The translations under genes were made by a program, and so were the position numbers. The notes below the pieces were generated by a model that did not search any database, had not been told where the DNA came from, and worked only from the letters and a program-made list of their open reading frames with translations. This document shows positions 27,288 to 36,034 of a DNA stretch of 64,000 nucleotides, one piece after another (within the stretch, counting starts at the first letter, position 1; each line of letters opens with the position of its first letter). Source of the stretch: Prosthecochloris marina (GTDB taxonomy: Bacteria > Bacteroidota > Chlorobiia > Chlorobiales > Chlorobiaceae); contig NZ_PDNZ01000010.1 of assembly GCF_003182595.1 (NCBI RefSeq), positions 11,252-75,251 of the forward strand, written 5' to 3'.

Positions 27288-28499
27288 ATGAGAAATATTG
27301 TTTTCACCGGAAAAGGCGGGGTCGGTAAAACAACCATCGCTGCAGCGACAGCACTAAAAGCCTCGAAAGCAGGACATAAAACCCTGGTCATTTCAACCGA
27401 CCCCGCTCACAGCCTTGGAGACTCTTTCGATATTGAACTTGGAGCTGCCCCGGTTAAAATTGCCGATAATCTTTATGGTCAGGAAGTCAGCGTCTATGGA
27501 GACTTGACCCTCAATTGGGAAATTGTCCGAGAGCACTTCGCACATCTCATGGAAGTGCAGGGAATAAAAGACATTTATGTCGAGGAAATGGGCGTTCTTC
27601 CCGGTATGGAAGAGCTCTTTTCTCTCTCCTATATCAAGAAATACAACGAGTCGAACGACTATGACCTCCTCGTAGTTGACTGCGCGCCTACCGGAGAAAC
27701 GCTTCGCCTGCTTTCGATTCCGGAAACTTTTGGCTGGATGCTCAAGCTCATCCGCAACATGGAAAAGTATGTGGTAAAACCGGTTATCCGCCCCATCTCG
27801 AAACGCGTCGGCAAATTGCGGGATATCGTGCCTGAAGAGGAGGTTTACAACCAGGTCGATAATCTTTTTTCTTCCGTTGATGGCATCATAGATCTTCTGT
27901 CGGACAGCACCAAAACAACTGTACGCCTGGTCATGAATCCCGAAAAAATGGTCATCAAGGAGTCCATGCGCGCTCTCACCTATCTCAACCTTTATGGAAT
28001 AACGGTCGATCAGATCGTCATCAACCGTGTTTTTTTCGAGGAAGTTGACGGACAGTATCTCAGCGAATGGAAAGAGATCCAGAAAAAATATATCGATCAG
28101 ATCGAAAAAACCTTCTCACCGATCCCGATCGCGAAAGTTCCTTTGTTTAGAAAAGAGGTTGTGGGCCTCGACATGCTTGAAAATGTGGGAAATATCATCT
28201 ACAGTGCCACCAGCCCCATGGAAATTTTTTACCGGGAAGAACATGTGGATATCCAGAAAAAAAGCGATGGGCATTACATCATGAAACTCCGTGTGCCTTT
28301 CGTTTTCGACAACAACATGGAAGCAAACATCGTACAGGTAGGCGAACTCATGACTATCCGCATCGGCAACTACCAGAAAGGGGTCGTACTCCCTGCTTTT
28401 CTTGCAGGACTCCGCGTCATGAGCGCCAATTATGAAGACAAATGGCTTGTTGTCGAGTTTAAAACCAAAGAAGAAACTTCCGCAACGGTCGATGTGTAA
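27288..28499 (+). CDS. ArsA/GET3-type ATPase
   Basis: A 403-residue P-loop ATPase of the ArsA/TRC40 family. The deviant Walker [10 protein letters not shown] is at residues 8-16, switch [14 protein letters not shown] at about 36-48, and [17 protein letters not shown] near 130-146 is the family's switch II region. The C-terminal 100 residues ([20 protein letters not shown] onward) form a small beta domain seen in bacterial versions, alpha-crystallin-like in some. Green sulfur bacteria carry several such genes, some linked to chlorosomes; arsenite efflux is not implied because no arsB or metalloid-binding Cys cluster is seen. GGGAG precedes the start. Confidence 0.93.
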   Translation: MRNIVFTGKGGVGKTTIAAATALKASKAGHKTLVISTDPAHSLGDSFDIELGAAPVKIADNLYGQEVSVYGDLTLNWEIVREHFAHLMEVQGIKDIYVEEMGVLPGMEELFSLSYIKKYNESNDYDLLVVDCAPTGETLRLLSIPETFGWMLKLIRNMEKYVVKPVIRPISKRVGKLRDIVPEEEVYNQVDNLFSSVDGIIDLLSDSTKTTVRLVMNPEKMVIKESMRALTYLNLYGITVDQIVINRVFFEEVDGQYLSEWKEIQKKYIDQIEKTFSPIPIAKVPLFRKEVVGLDMLENVGNIIYSATSPMEIFYREEHVDIQKKSDGHYIMKLRVPFVFDNNMEANIVQVGELMTIRIGNYQKGVVLPAFLAGLRVMSANYEDKWLVVEFKTKEETSATVDV

Positions 28500-28689
28500 A
28501 AGCTGCAAAAGGAACAGAAGGACAGAACGACACCACAAACCAACCGTCACCTCCTCCCGCGCATCAGAAAAGAACGACAAACCGGTTGCCAGAATTCCGA
28601 TCGTTTCCTAAATTTTCACCTTGAACCGCAAACGACCGTTATGTTGCACATGCAAGCAATTTCTGCAAAGCAATCAGAGTAGGACTTTT

Positions 28690-28824
28690 ATGAAACAGAT
28701 CGTTTTTGTACTGAACATCGCACTTCTTCTCACTATTTCCTCATGCAATACTATTGAAGGCGTTGGAAAGGATGTTGAATCAGCCGGTTCGGCCATAAAG
28801 GAATCTGCCCAGAAAAACAAGTAA
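28690..28824 (+). CDS. Entericidin-like small lipoprotein
   Basis: A 44-residue peptide: MKQIVFVLNIALLLTISSC is a lipoprotein signal with the modified Cys at residue 19, and NTIEGVGKDVESAGSAIKES is the entericidin EcnA/EcnB core, which predicts an amphipathic helix. An AGGAC lies upstream. Entericidins are small membrane lipoproteins of uncertain role, linked to stress-related lysis in E. coli. The open frame extends upstream to 28621, but those codons have no ribosome site. Confidence 0.85.
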   Translation: MKQIVFVLNIALLLTISSCNTIEGVGKDVESAGSAIKESAQKNK

Positions 28825-29157
28825 TATCTTTAGTAAAAACAATGGTCTGCGGCCTCCGGTAAAGCACTGTTTTTGTATCCTCATCGATAGCATAGAGAAC
28901 ACTCCACCCGAGGTCCACTCCAACGCAACCTGTTCGGTGCCAAGATCAGCCTGGGCAGAAAATCTGAACAGAGAGAACGTAGAGCACCAGACCCTCAAGA
29001 AGAGAGCGGTAGCTTTTTGTCACCTGGCAATAACTGCTATTGCTATAATAACCGTTTCATTGTTGTTTGAAGATCCCTTATGAACCCATTGATGGATCTT
29101 ATGATTCATAAAAAAAATGTAGCTTCCTTTGAATAACCGCAACACGGTATCTTTCGT
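28825..29157. other. Non-coding stretch between lipoprotein and secreted protein genes
   Basis: No convincing coding frame on either strand. A 7-bp inverted repeat AAGATCC (29070-29076) and GGATCTT (29094-29100) with a 17-base loop lies close to the start of the next gene and could be part of its leader. No RNA family was recognised. Confidence 0.3.
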
Positions 29158-29928
29158 ATGACAAAACGGAATAAAGTATTTGTCGTAGCCTCCTTTTTAT
29201 TGGCATTTTTCCTTTATCCTATCGAACGTGAGGCAACGGCAAAAACCTATTATCACGTTACCCTGAAAGCCTTTCTTGATCCTCATGATCTCTCGGCGGT
29301 GGAGTGGGCCTGGGTAACGCTGGTCGAAATCCAGAAAAGAGAGGCGTATCCTGAACAGGCCGCCCTGGCTGAACGTTACGGCGGTGAACTCAGGGGAAGC
29401 GTTCTCGCATTTGTCCGTGCAGCTGCCTGGAGATCCGAACACCGCTACACCATTGACAAACGCTGCAAGGATAGACCCGCAGAAATGGAGATTTCATGGG
29501 ATGAAAGCTGGAACGATAAAGTGTATGCAATGGGCGGCCTTGATAATCCGAACAATCCGGACGAGTTGAACTTCGGATTTACCACCCGTCCCATCCTGCT
29601 GCAAAACAAACGCTGGTTCGACCCCAAAAGCAGAAGTTACGTTGCACTCGGGCCGGTTCGCATGGAAGGAGAGCCAGCCGAAGAAATCAGAGGAGAGTTC
29701 ATTCTTCGTCCCGTAAACTATCTTGACCCTTTGAAGCATTACAGTTTCTGCCAAAAACAGTGGGTAGAACAATACCTCTCCGAGTTCAATCATTTCCATC
29801 TGCATGAAGAATTTTATGACGGTGACAATGAAATTTTCAACCAGACCACCGGAAAAAAACACATCGTCTACCATATTCTCCGCACCTCTTCAAGGGTCCA
29901 CCCGAACTGGAAACAACAGCAAATGTAG
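29158..29928 (+). CDS. Exported protein of unknown function
   Basis: A 256-residue protein with a clear signal peptide (MTKRNKVFVVASFLLAFFLY, cleavage probably near EATA/KTYY). The mature part has no membrane helix and is rich in aromatic residues: VEWAWVTLVEIQKREAYPEQ, AAAWRSEHRYTIDKRC, ILLQNKRWFDPKSR and HYSFCQKQWVEQYLSEFNHF. Two Cys could form a disulfide in the periplasm. I do not recognise the family. It stands alone between an entericidin-like lipoprotein and the trk genes. Confidence 0.7.
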   Translation: MTKRNKVFVVASFLLAFFLYPIEREATAKTYYHVTLKAFLDPHDLSAVEWAWVTLVEIQKREAYPEQAALAERYGGELRGSVLAFVRAAAWRSEHRYTIDKRCKDRPAEMEISWDESWNDKVYAMGGLDNPNNPDELNFGFTTRPILLQNKRWFDPKSRSYVALGPVRMEGEPAEEIRGEFILRPVNYLDPLKHYSFCQKQWVEQYLSEFNHFHLHEEFYDGDNEIFNQTTGKKHIVYHILRTSSRVHPNWKQQQM

Positions 29929-30075
29929 CATTGACGTTTCTGATTTTTCTGAAATGTTCAACCATGTAATCCAGGCATCGTTGAGGAAGAAACCGATAAA
30001 GTTATCTGCAGATTTTATTTTTTGTAGATTATTTTTCTATCATTTCGTTGGGAATTGTTATCCGAACAACAAAGA

Positions 30076-31464
30076 ATGAGTGTTAAAAACATATTGGTAA
30101 TCGGCCTGGGAGGAGTAGGACTTCATCTGACGCAACGCCTTGTTCATGATGGATACGGTGTTACGGTAATCGAATCGAGCCCTCAGCTGATAAGCAGCGT
30201 CAACGATAAGATCGACGCGAAAATTATAGAAGGTAATGCCATGGAACTAGCCTGCTGGCAACGGGCAAAAGCGGAGACCATGGACTTGCTGATAGCGGTT
30301 ACAAATGAAGATTCGGTCAATATGATAGCATCTATCATAGCCGACCGTTTAGGTATACCCCGCAAAGTTGCCCGTGTTCGTTCCCCTGAATATGGCTACG
30401 AGAACTCGTTTCTCAATAAAAACGATTTCAAGATAGATCTGGTCATTCACCCCGAAGAACTGGTTGCACAGGAAATGGCACGCCTTGTCATGAGAGCCTC
30501 GGCAAATGACGTCGTCGATATCGGTGAGGGGCAGATGAAAGTGGTCGCTATGCGTGTCAACCCGGATAGCCCGATAGTCAACAAAACGCTTAAAGAGATC
30601 GACCTTTTGCACAATGATTTCCGGTTCAAGATCGTTGCTGTCGCAAGGGGCATCGCCACCATCATCCCCGGTGAAGACGACACAATTCTTCCCAACGATC
30701 AGGTATTTATCATGCTGCATGAAAAAAACCTTCCGCAGCTGATGAATCTCATGGATATGCGTGAGCAAAGCATTCACAAGGTCATGATCGTTGGAGGCGG
30801 AATGGTTGGAGCGAGGGTAGCCGAGCTACTTGGAAAAACCGTTAAAATAACCCTCATAGAAAACGACAAGGAACACGCCGAAGAACTTGCCTCCACGCTG
30901 AAAAACACCGATGTCCTGCTTGGTGACGGCACCGATGTCAATGTTATGGTGCTTGGCGGTTTGATGGAAATGGACAGCTTCATCGCAACCACCGGCAACA
31001 ATGAAACAAACATTATCAGCTGCCTGCTTGCCAAGCATATCATGAACAGGTCCAATGTCGATGCAAATGCAAAAGTCGGTAAAACCATCGCCTTGGTAAA
31101 AAAAGAAGACTATCTTGTCCTGGCATCGACGATCGGCCTTGATGTCGCTCTCAACAAAAAGATTTCCGCTGCGGATGAAATCATGAAGTTTATCCGAATG
31201 GGGGAACTTTTCTCACTCGCACATCTGCATGGAGTCGACGCGGAAGTCATCGAACTTGCAGCTGCGCCAAAGTCTCAAATCACAAAAAAGCCGTTAAAAA
31301 AAATGCGCTCCATGCTGCAGGAAAAACAGATCCTCATTGCCGGCGTGGTACGCAATGGGGGGTGTGAACTGACGGATGAACACACGGTTATTGAACCAAA
31401 CGATCTCGCTGTTGTGGTTTCGGCAACAAAAAGTCTAAAAGACGCAAGAGAACTTTTCAAATAA
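30076..31464 (+). CDS. trkA: Trk potassium uptake regulator TrkA
   Basis: About 462 residues from the ATG at 30076 (MSVKNILVIGLGGVGLHLTQ); a TTG seven codons upstream is also in frame. Two RCK halves are visible, each with a dinucleotide loop: VIGLGGVGLHLTQRL and VIVGGGMVGARVAELLGK (near residue 236), each followed by a TrkA-C domain. TrkA rings bind NAD(H)/ATP and gate the TrkH channel. trkH follows after 27 bases, a clear operon. Confidence 0.95.
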   Translation: MSVKNILVIGLGGVGLHLTQRLVHDGYGVTVIESSPQLISSVNDKIDAKIIEGNAMELACWQRAKAETMDLLIAVTNEDSVNMIASIIADRLGIPRKVARVRSPEYGYENSFLNKNDFKIDLVIHPEELVAQEMARLVMRASANDVVDIGEGQMKVVAMRVNPDSPIVNKTLKEIDLLHNDFRFKIVAVARGIATIIPGEDDTILPNDQVFIMLHEKNLPQLMNLMDMREQSIHKVMIVGGGMVGARVAELLGKTVKITLIENDKEHAEELASTLKNTDVLLGDGTDVNVMVLGGLMEMDSFIATTGNNETNIISCLLAKHIMNRSNVDANAKVGKTIALVKKEDYLVLASTIGLDVALNKKISAADEIMKFIRMGELFSLAHLHGVDAEVIELAAAPKSQITKKPLKKMRSMLQEKQILIAGVVRNGGCELTDEHTVIEPNDLAVVVSATKSLKDARELFK

Positions 31465-31491
31465 CACACCAAAGAAACCTGCTTTCGCTCA

Positions 31492-32949
31492 ATGAACTTT
31501 CCCGCTATATTCAATGTTCTTGGAGCTCTTCTTATCTTTATAGGCAGTACCATGCTCCTTCCTCTCGCATGCGCCCTGATCTACAACGACGGTGATGCCC
31601 TCTCACTGGCTATAGCAATGGGTGTAACGGTCGGTATAGGACTGCCTCTGTGGTGGAGTTACCGCAAATACCGCGATCTGACATTGAAGGACGGTCTTTT
31701 CATCGTCACCTTCGGCTGGATTCTTGTATCATCCGTTTCGGCAATTCCGTTCATGATTCACGGAACCATTCCATCATTCACCGACGCATTTTTTGAAATG
31801 ATGTCGGGTTATACCACTACTGGTGCCACTATTCTCGACGACATCGAAGCCGTACCTCACGGGCTGCTTTTCTGGCGAAGCACCACCCATCTCATCGGAG
31901 GCATGGGGTTCATCATGGTTACCATAATCATTCTTCCTCTTCTCGGTATAGGAGGCATGCAGCTCTACAAAGCGGAAGCTGATCCAGGCCAGGTCATAAC
32001 CGGCGAAAAATTTCTTCCCCGCGTCAAGCAGACCGCTGTATGGCTCTGGGGAATCTATCTTGCGCTTATTCTTATCCAGTCACTCCTTCTGCTTCTTGCA
32101 GGCATGCCGCTTTTCGACTCCCTTTGCCATGCTTTTGGTACTGTTTCGACCTCGGGCTATTCGACAAAGAACAGCAGCATCGGCTATTATAACAGCGCCT
32201 GGATAGATTGGATCACCGTCATCTTCATGTTTCTGGGAGGCATGACATTCATGATGCACTATCACATCCTGAAAAAGGATTGGGAACCCGTCAGAGAAAA
32301 TACAGAGATACGATGGTATATTGGATTTGTTGTTTTTCTCAGCCTGCTCACCGCGCTGATTCTCTGGATAACCGGAAGCTACAGCGGTATTTTCGATTCA
32401 ATTCGATATGCTACATTTCAGGTTGTCTCGATCCTGACGACAACGGGCTTCACTACTGCCGATTATGAGCTTTGGCCTCAGTCGGCTCAGATGCTCATCA
32501 TGATCGCCTGCATGATCGGTGCAAGCGCAGGTTCAACCACCAGCGGTATCAAGGTGGTACACTACGAAATAATCTGCAAATATCTCTACGCCACAGGCAG
32601 GAAGTTCCTGCAGCCCTTGGCTGTAGTTCCGATAAAAATCAATCAGAAAAATGCCGACCCTTCAGTCGTCACACTGGCAATCAGTTATTTCATTCTGAAC
32701 ATCTTCATGATATTTGTCGGCAGCGCAATCTTGACGCTGATCGACGGTATGGATTTCTACAGCGCCATAAGCGCGGTTATCGCCGCACTCTTCAACATCG
32801 GACCCGGCTTCGGAGAGATTGGCCCTGCGCATACCTATTCACATATCTCAGCAGCAGGCAAGTGGTTTCTCTCGTTCAACATGCTGACAGGGCGTCTTGA
32901 GATGTTTACCGTCATGGTGATGTTCTACCCCTCGTTCTGGAAGAAGTAG
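31492..32949 (+). CDS. trkH: Trk/Ktr potassium uptake channel subunit TrkH
   Basis: A 485-residue membrane protein with four degenerate M1-P-M2 repeats. The selectivity loops are visible: SGYTTTGATIL (about 104-114), GTVSTSGYSTKN (near 218), TTTGFTTADYE (near 313) and FNIGPGFGEIGP near 430. The length matches TrkH/TrkG. It imports K+, driven by membrane potential, together with the TrkA gating ring encoded just upstream. High salt habitat would require it; that is inference from the neighbouring Na+ and K+ systems. Confidence 0.95.
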   Translation: MNFPAIFNVLGALLIFIGSTMLLPLACALIYNDGDALSLAIAMGVTVGIGLPLWWSYRKYRDLTLKDGLFIVTFGWILVSSVSAIPFMIHGTIPSFTDAFFEMMSGYTTTGATILDDIEAVPHGLLFWRSTTHLIGGMGFIMVTIIILPLLGIGGMQLYKAEADPGQVITGEKFLPRVKQTAVWLWGIYLALILIQSLLLLLAGMPLFDSLCHAFGTVSTSGYSTKNSSIGYYNSAWIDWITVIFMFLGGMTFMMHYHILKKDWEPVRENTEIRWYIGFVVFLSLLTALILWITGSYSGIFDSIRYATFQVVSILTTTGFTTADYELWPQSAQMLIMIACMIGASAGSTTSGIKVVHYEIICKYLYATGRKFLQPLAVVPIKINQKNADPSVVTLAISYFILNIFMIFVGSAILTLIDGMDFYSAISAVIAALFNIGPGFGEIGPAHTYSHISAAGKWFLSFNMLTGRLEMFTVMVMFYPSFWKK

Positions 32950-33087
32950 CTCAGAAAAAGTCAAAGGTCAAAAGGTAAAAGTCAAAAACAGGAAAGTGCT
33001 GTTGATTTATTGAATCGGTGAGTTGCTGAACTGTTTCCCTCTCCCAAACAACAAATAAACAGATCAACAATTCAACAAGCCTGTCAC
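32950..33087. repeat. Convergent intergenic region with TTGTTGA-type repeat
   Basis: Short repeats (GTCAAAGGTCAAAAGGTAAAAGTCAAAAACAGG near 32959-32991) and a degenerate run TGTTGATTTATTGAATCGGTGAGTTGCTGAAC near 33000-33032, with AGATCAACAATTCAACAAG in the opposite sense near 33061-33079. This resembles the region at 9025-9125, also between convergent genes. No gene seen. Confidence 0.4.
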
Positions 33088-34995
33088 TCAGCTTCGCATA
33101 TGTCCGTCGTCAGCTATATGGCCCGATGCGTCCCACCCCAGATCCTTGTCCTTGTGGAGCTCTTCTTTCTCTTTGAGCATCAGTTGTTCGAGATCCTCTA
33201 TCCGTAGCTTCGTTGCACGCATGAGCTCTTTTTTGTCGTGTCTTATCTCGGCAAGCTCGTGCAGATGCCGCTCTTCGTAACGACGGAACGTCTTCATCGC
33301 CCTCATGACATGATACCTCCTATGTCCAAGCCTGCTCAAAGCATCGCCGCCCATGCGCAGTGCGACATCAAGGGTATCGAGGTAGACGTTTTTCACCCCC
33401 ATGCCGATCATTTCGAATGACTCTTCCCAATCACTTGTCCGCGCTATGATCTCGAGATGAGGAAAATATTTACGAGCTGTCCCTGCAATTTCCAGGGCTT
33501 TTTCTGCATTGCCCACAGCGATAACAAGCAATTCTGCTTCAGCCGCTCCCGCCGCCTGCAACAGATCACTGCGCGAAGCATCTCCGTAAAAAACCTGCAA
33601 CCCCATTTTGCGCAGCAGGTCAACGTTATCCGGATCGGTATCCAGATAGGTTGCCTCCTCGTCATTGGCTTGCATGAACCTCCCGACAGTACTGCCGACC
33701 ATACCGAACCCTGCTATGATAACACTGCTTTTGCGGTCCAGGTCTATCGTATCGGGACTCTTTTTTTCTTTCTCCACTGTACCGAACCTCGGTTGAACAA
33801 ATTTTTCATTGAGCAACACCAAAAGGGGAGTCATGGCCATGCTGAGCGCAACAACCGCAATCAGCGGGTTGACCAAAGATGCTTCAAAAACCCCGTTGTT
33901 CAATCCGAATGAAAAAAGAACGAACGCAAACTCTCCTCCTTCTGCAAGAGCCAGAGCAAAAAGAAGGATGTTATCGAAGCTCATCCCGAACATCCGCCCT
34001 ATGCCAGCCAGCACAAAGAACTTGAGCAACAGCAATGCCGCTACCAGCTGCAGAATCAAAGCTGGATTGGCGGCAATAACCTCGAAATCGATCGATGCAC
34101 CGACAGAGATGAAAAACAGCCCTAGAAGCAGTCCCTTGAAAGGCTCGATATTGGTTTCAAGTTCATGACGATATTCACTTTGTGCCAGTACCACACCAGC
34201 GATGAATGTACCCAAAGCCGGACTCAGACCGACTTTACCCATGAGAATGGTAATCGAGATAACCAGCAACAGGGCAGCCGCGGTAAAAAGCTCACGGAGA
34301 CGTGTCTTCGCAATAAGCCGAAATAACGGGTTGATCAGGTATTTTCCGACAAGAACAATACCGGCCACAACGCCAAGAACCAACGTTGTTTGCCCCCAGA
34401 GCGGCAACCCTTCTATCCATGTCGTCCCGCCAGCATGACCGCCGTCTCCATGGACGGCCGAAGACGATGCCTGAGCGGTTGCGAGTAGCGGCAGAATGGC
34501 GAGTATCGGTATGATCGCGATATCCTGAAAAAGCAGTACCGAAAAAGAGTTCTGCCCTCCGTCCGTTTGCATCAAACCTTTCTCATGCAGGGTCTGCAGT
34601 ACAATAGCGGTTGAGGAAAGAGCCAGGACAAGTCCAAGTGCAAGGGCAGTCTGCCACTGCAAGCCAAAAAACAAGGCAATGGCCATCAGCAGCAATGCAG
34701 TTGCCGTTACCTGGGCACCCCCCATACCAAGAATGGACCCCTTGAGTTTCCAGATCATCGACGGTTGGAGTTCGAGTCCGATCAGGAAAAGCATCATGAT
34801 GATGCCGAACTCGGCGAACTGCATGACACTCTGCCCCTCACTGCCGACCAACCCCAGCACAAAGGGACCAATAATGACCCCTGCTATCAGGTAACCCAGT
34901 ACAGAACCGAGACCAAGCTTTTTAGCTATCGGCACAGAAACAACGGCAGCAGTCAGATAAACAAACGCCTGAAAAAAAAATCCTCCACTATCCAT
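33088..34995 (-). CDS. Kef-type K+/H+ antiporter (CPA2) with RCK domain
   Basis: A 635-residue protein: about twelve membrane helices (residues 1-390; LGSVLGYLIAGVIIGPFVLG, LFLIGLELQPSMIWKLKG, ALSSTAIVLQTLHEKGLM are CPA2 hallmarks), then a TrkA-N domain (VIIAGFGMVGSTVGRFMQAN near 415) and a charged coiled-coil tail (ERHLHELAEIRHDKKELMRA). This is the KefB/KefC layout: glutathione-gated potassium efflux linked to protection from electrophiles. The KefF/KefG-like flavoprotein gene directly upstream supports it. The sequence alone does not separate KefB from KefC, hence no symbol. Confidence 0.92.
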   Translation of the reverse strand: MDSGGFFFQAFVYLTAAVVSVPIAKKLGLGSVLGYLIAGVIIGPFVLGLVGSEGQSVMQFAEFGIIMMLFLIGLELQPSMIWKLKGSILGMGGAQVTATALLLMAIALFFGLQWQTALALGLVLALSSTAIVLQTLHEKGLMQTDGGQNSFSVLLFQDIAIIPILAILPLLATAQASSSAVHGDGGHAGGTTWIEGLPLWGQTTLVLGVVAGIVLVGKYLINPLFRLIAKTRLRELFTAAALLLVISITILMGKVGLSPALGTFIAGVVLAQSEYRHELETNIEPFKGLLLGLFFISVGASIDFEVIAANPALILQLVAALLLLKFFVLAGIGRMFGMSFDNILLFALALAEGGEFAFVLFSFGLNNGVFEASLVNPLIAVVALSMAMTPLLVLLNEKFVQPRFGTVEKEKKSPDTIDLDRKSSVIIAGFGMVGSTVGRFMQANDEEATYLDTDPDNVDLLRKMGLQVFYGDASRSDLLQAAGAAEAELLVIAVGNAEKALEIAGTARKYFPHLEIIARTSDWEESFEMIGMGVKNVYLDTLDVALRMGGDALSRLGHRRYHVMRAMKTFRRYEERHLHELAEIRHDKKELMRATKLRIEDLEQLMLKEKEELHKDKDLGWDASGHIADDGHMRS

Positions 34996-35009
34996 ATACC
35001 AATGCCCCC

Positions 35010-35627
35010 TTATCCTCTCCTGATTTGATCATTGAGATTTTCCTGGCTGCATAGACCCACTGGATCGAATGTCTGATCGGTAAGCAATTTCAAAATCGTC
35101 CGGTAATGTTTGACCTGCTCTTTTATAACGTCCGGTTTCATGACGTTGGTACCATGAATCACGAAAGGGGGAAGATAACGCATACCGCAAAGATGCGCTG
35201 CCTGTTCGAGAGGAGCAAGCAGCTCCTTCATGGTAAACCGATTGTAACCACCTTTTGAATACGAAGCTTTACTGCCTCCGGTTGTAACAACATGGCAAAT
35301 CCATTTTCCTTTCAGGGCATTGCCTTTTCGGCCAAACGCCCATCCGTGTACCAGGACGAGGTCCATCCACTCTTTCAGCAACGAAGGGATACCGAAGAGA
35401 AAAAAAGGATACTGGAAAACGACAATATCATGTTCTTTCAACAGGTCCTGTTCAGCTTTGACATCGATATCCATCTCAGGGTAGCGTTCATACAAATCAT
35501 GAAAGGTTACTCCTGTAATCGCCTCTACCCCTTCAATCAGCCTGACATTAACCCGTGATTTCTCCAACGCAGGATGTGCAAACAGTATGAGAATTTTTCT
35601 CAAAACAACTTTTTTTAGAATTGTCAC
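35010..35627 (-). CDS. KefF/KefG-like NAD(P)H oxidoreductase (Kef ancillary protein)
   Basis: A 205-residue flavodoxin-like quinone reductase. ILILFAHPALEKSRVNVRLI at the N-terminus binds flavin phosphate; IVVFQYPFFLFGIPSLLKEWMD and VVTTGGSKASYSKGGYNRF are typical of the KefF/MdaB group. In E. coli KefF and KefG are needed for full KefC and KefB activity. It starts 14 bases upstream of the Kef antiporter gene on the same strand, so the pair is one operon. The start is a GTG at 35627 with no good ribosome site; a TTG at 35603 just before RKILILF is possible. Confidence 0.9.
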   Translation of the reverse strand: MTILKKVVLRKILILFAHPALEKSRVNVRLIEGVEAITGVTFHDLYERYPEMDIDVKAEQDLLKEHDIVVFQYPFFLFGIPSLLKEWMDLVLVHGWAFGRKGNALKGKWICHVVTTGGSKASYSKGGYNRFTMKELLAPLEQAAHLCGMRYLPPFVIHGTNVMKPDVIKEQVKHYRTILKLLTDQTFDPVGLCSQENLNDQIRRG

Positions 35628-35792
35628 TGGATCGGCCCATTGCTGGCAAGCAAAAAAACCAATATATCGGAAAAGAATGCCTTATCCCCTCCATTTCCTC
35701 ATGCAATGTTAGACATTTACTATAACTTTCAAAAAAACTTGCCGCCGCTGTCAAGCGGCAAAAGTATCGATCATCATCAATACCAACTGGTC

Positions 35793-36034
35793 ATGGAGAA
35801 CAAAGAAAAAAAGAGTTCTCATGGCCAAGAAAACAACATACCGAAGAACCTCGGTCAGAAATCTTTGAGACAAAACCGGCCCTTCAAACGCCCAAACTGT
35901 CGAAACCGGTTTTCAGATTGCAGAAACACAAGGCGATGACCGCCGTCGAAGAGTTCGACAATGCACTGATCTACTTCAAGAGGGAGTTCATAAATTCCCG
36001 CCTCTCCCGCCTGATCCATCCCGAACAGGGTTGA
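35793..36034 (+). pseudogene. Possible small gene split by a -1 shift at an A7 run
   Basis: An ATG at 35793 opens MENKEKK; at a run of seven A (35806-35812) the frame must shift by -1 (or gain one A) to join EFSWPRKQHTEEPRSEIFE and, further on, AVEEFDNALIYFKREFINSR and a stop at 36032-36034. The combined product would be about 80 residues, Lys/Arg/Glu-rich with a helical C-terminus. The second half looks more like a protein than chance sequence, and the A7 run is a classic slippage site. Its end overlaps the 3' end of the TRAP permease gene on the other strand. It may be a frameshifted remnant, a slippage-expressed gene or noise. I do not recognise any family. Confidence 0.3.

Noticed and set aside
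27288..28499. Arsenite-resistance ArsA
   Set aside because: The family match is to ArsA/GET3 in general, but no arsenite pump or regulator lies nearby and no metalloid-binding Cys cluster is evident.
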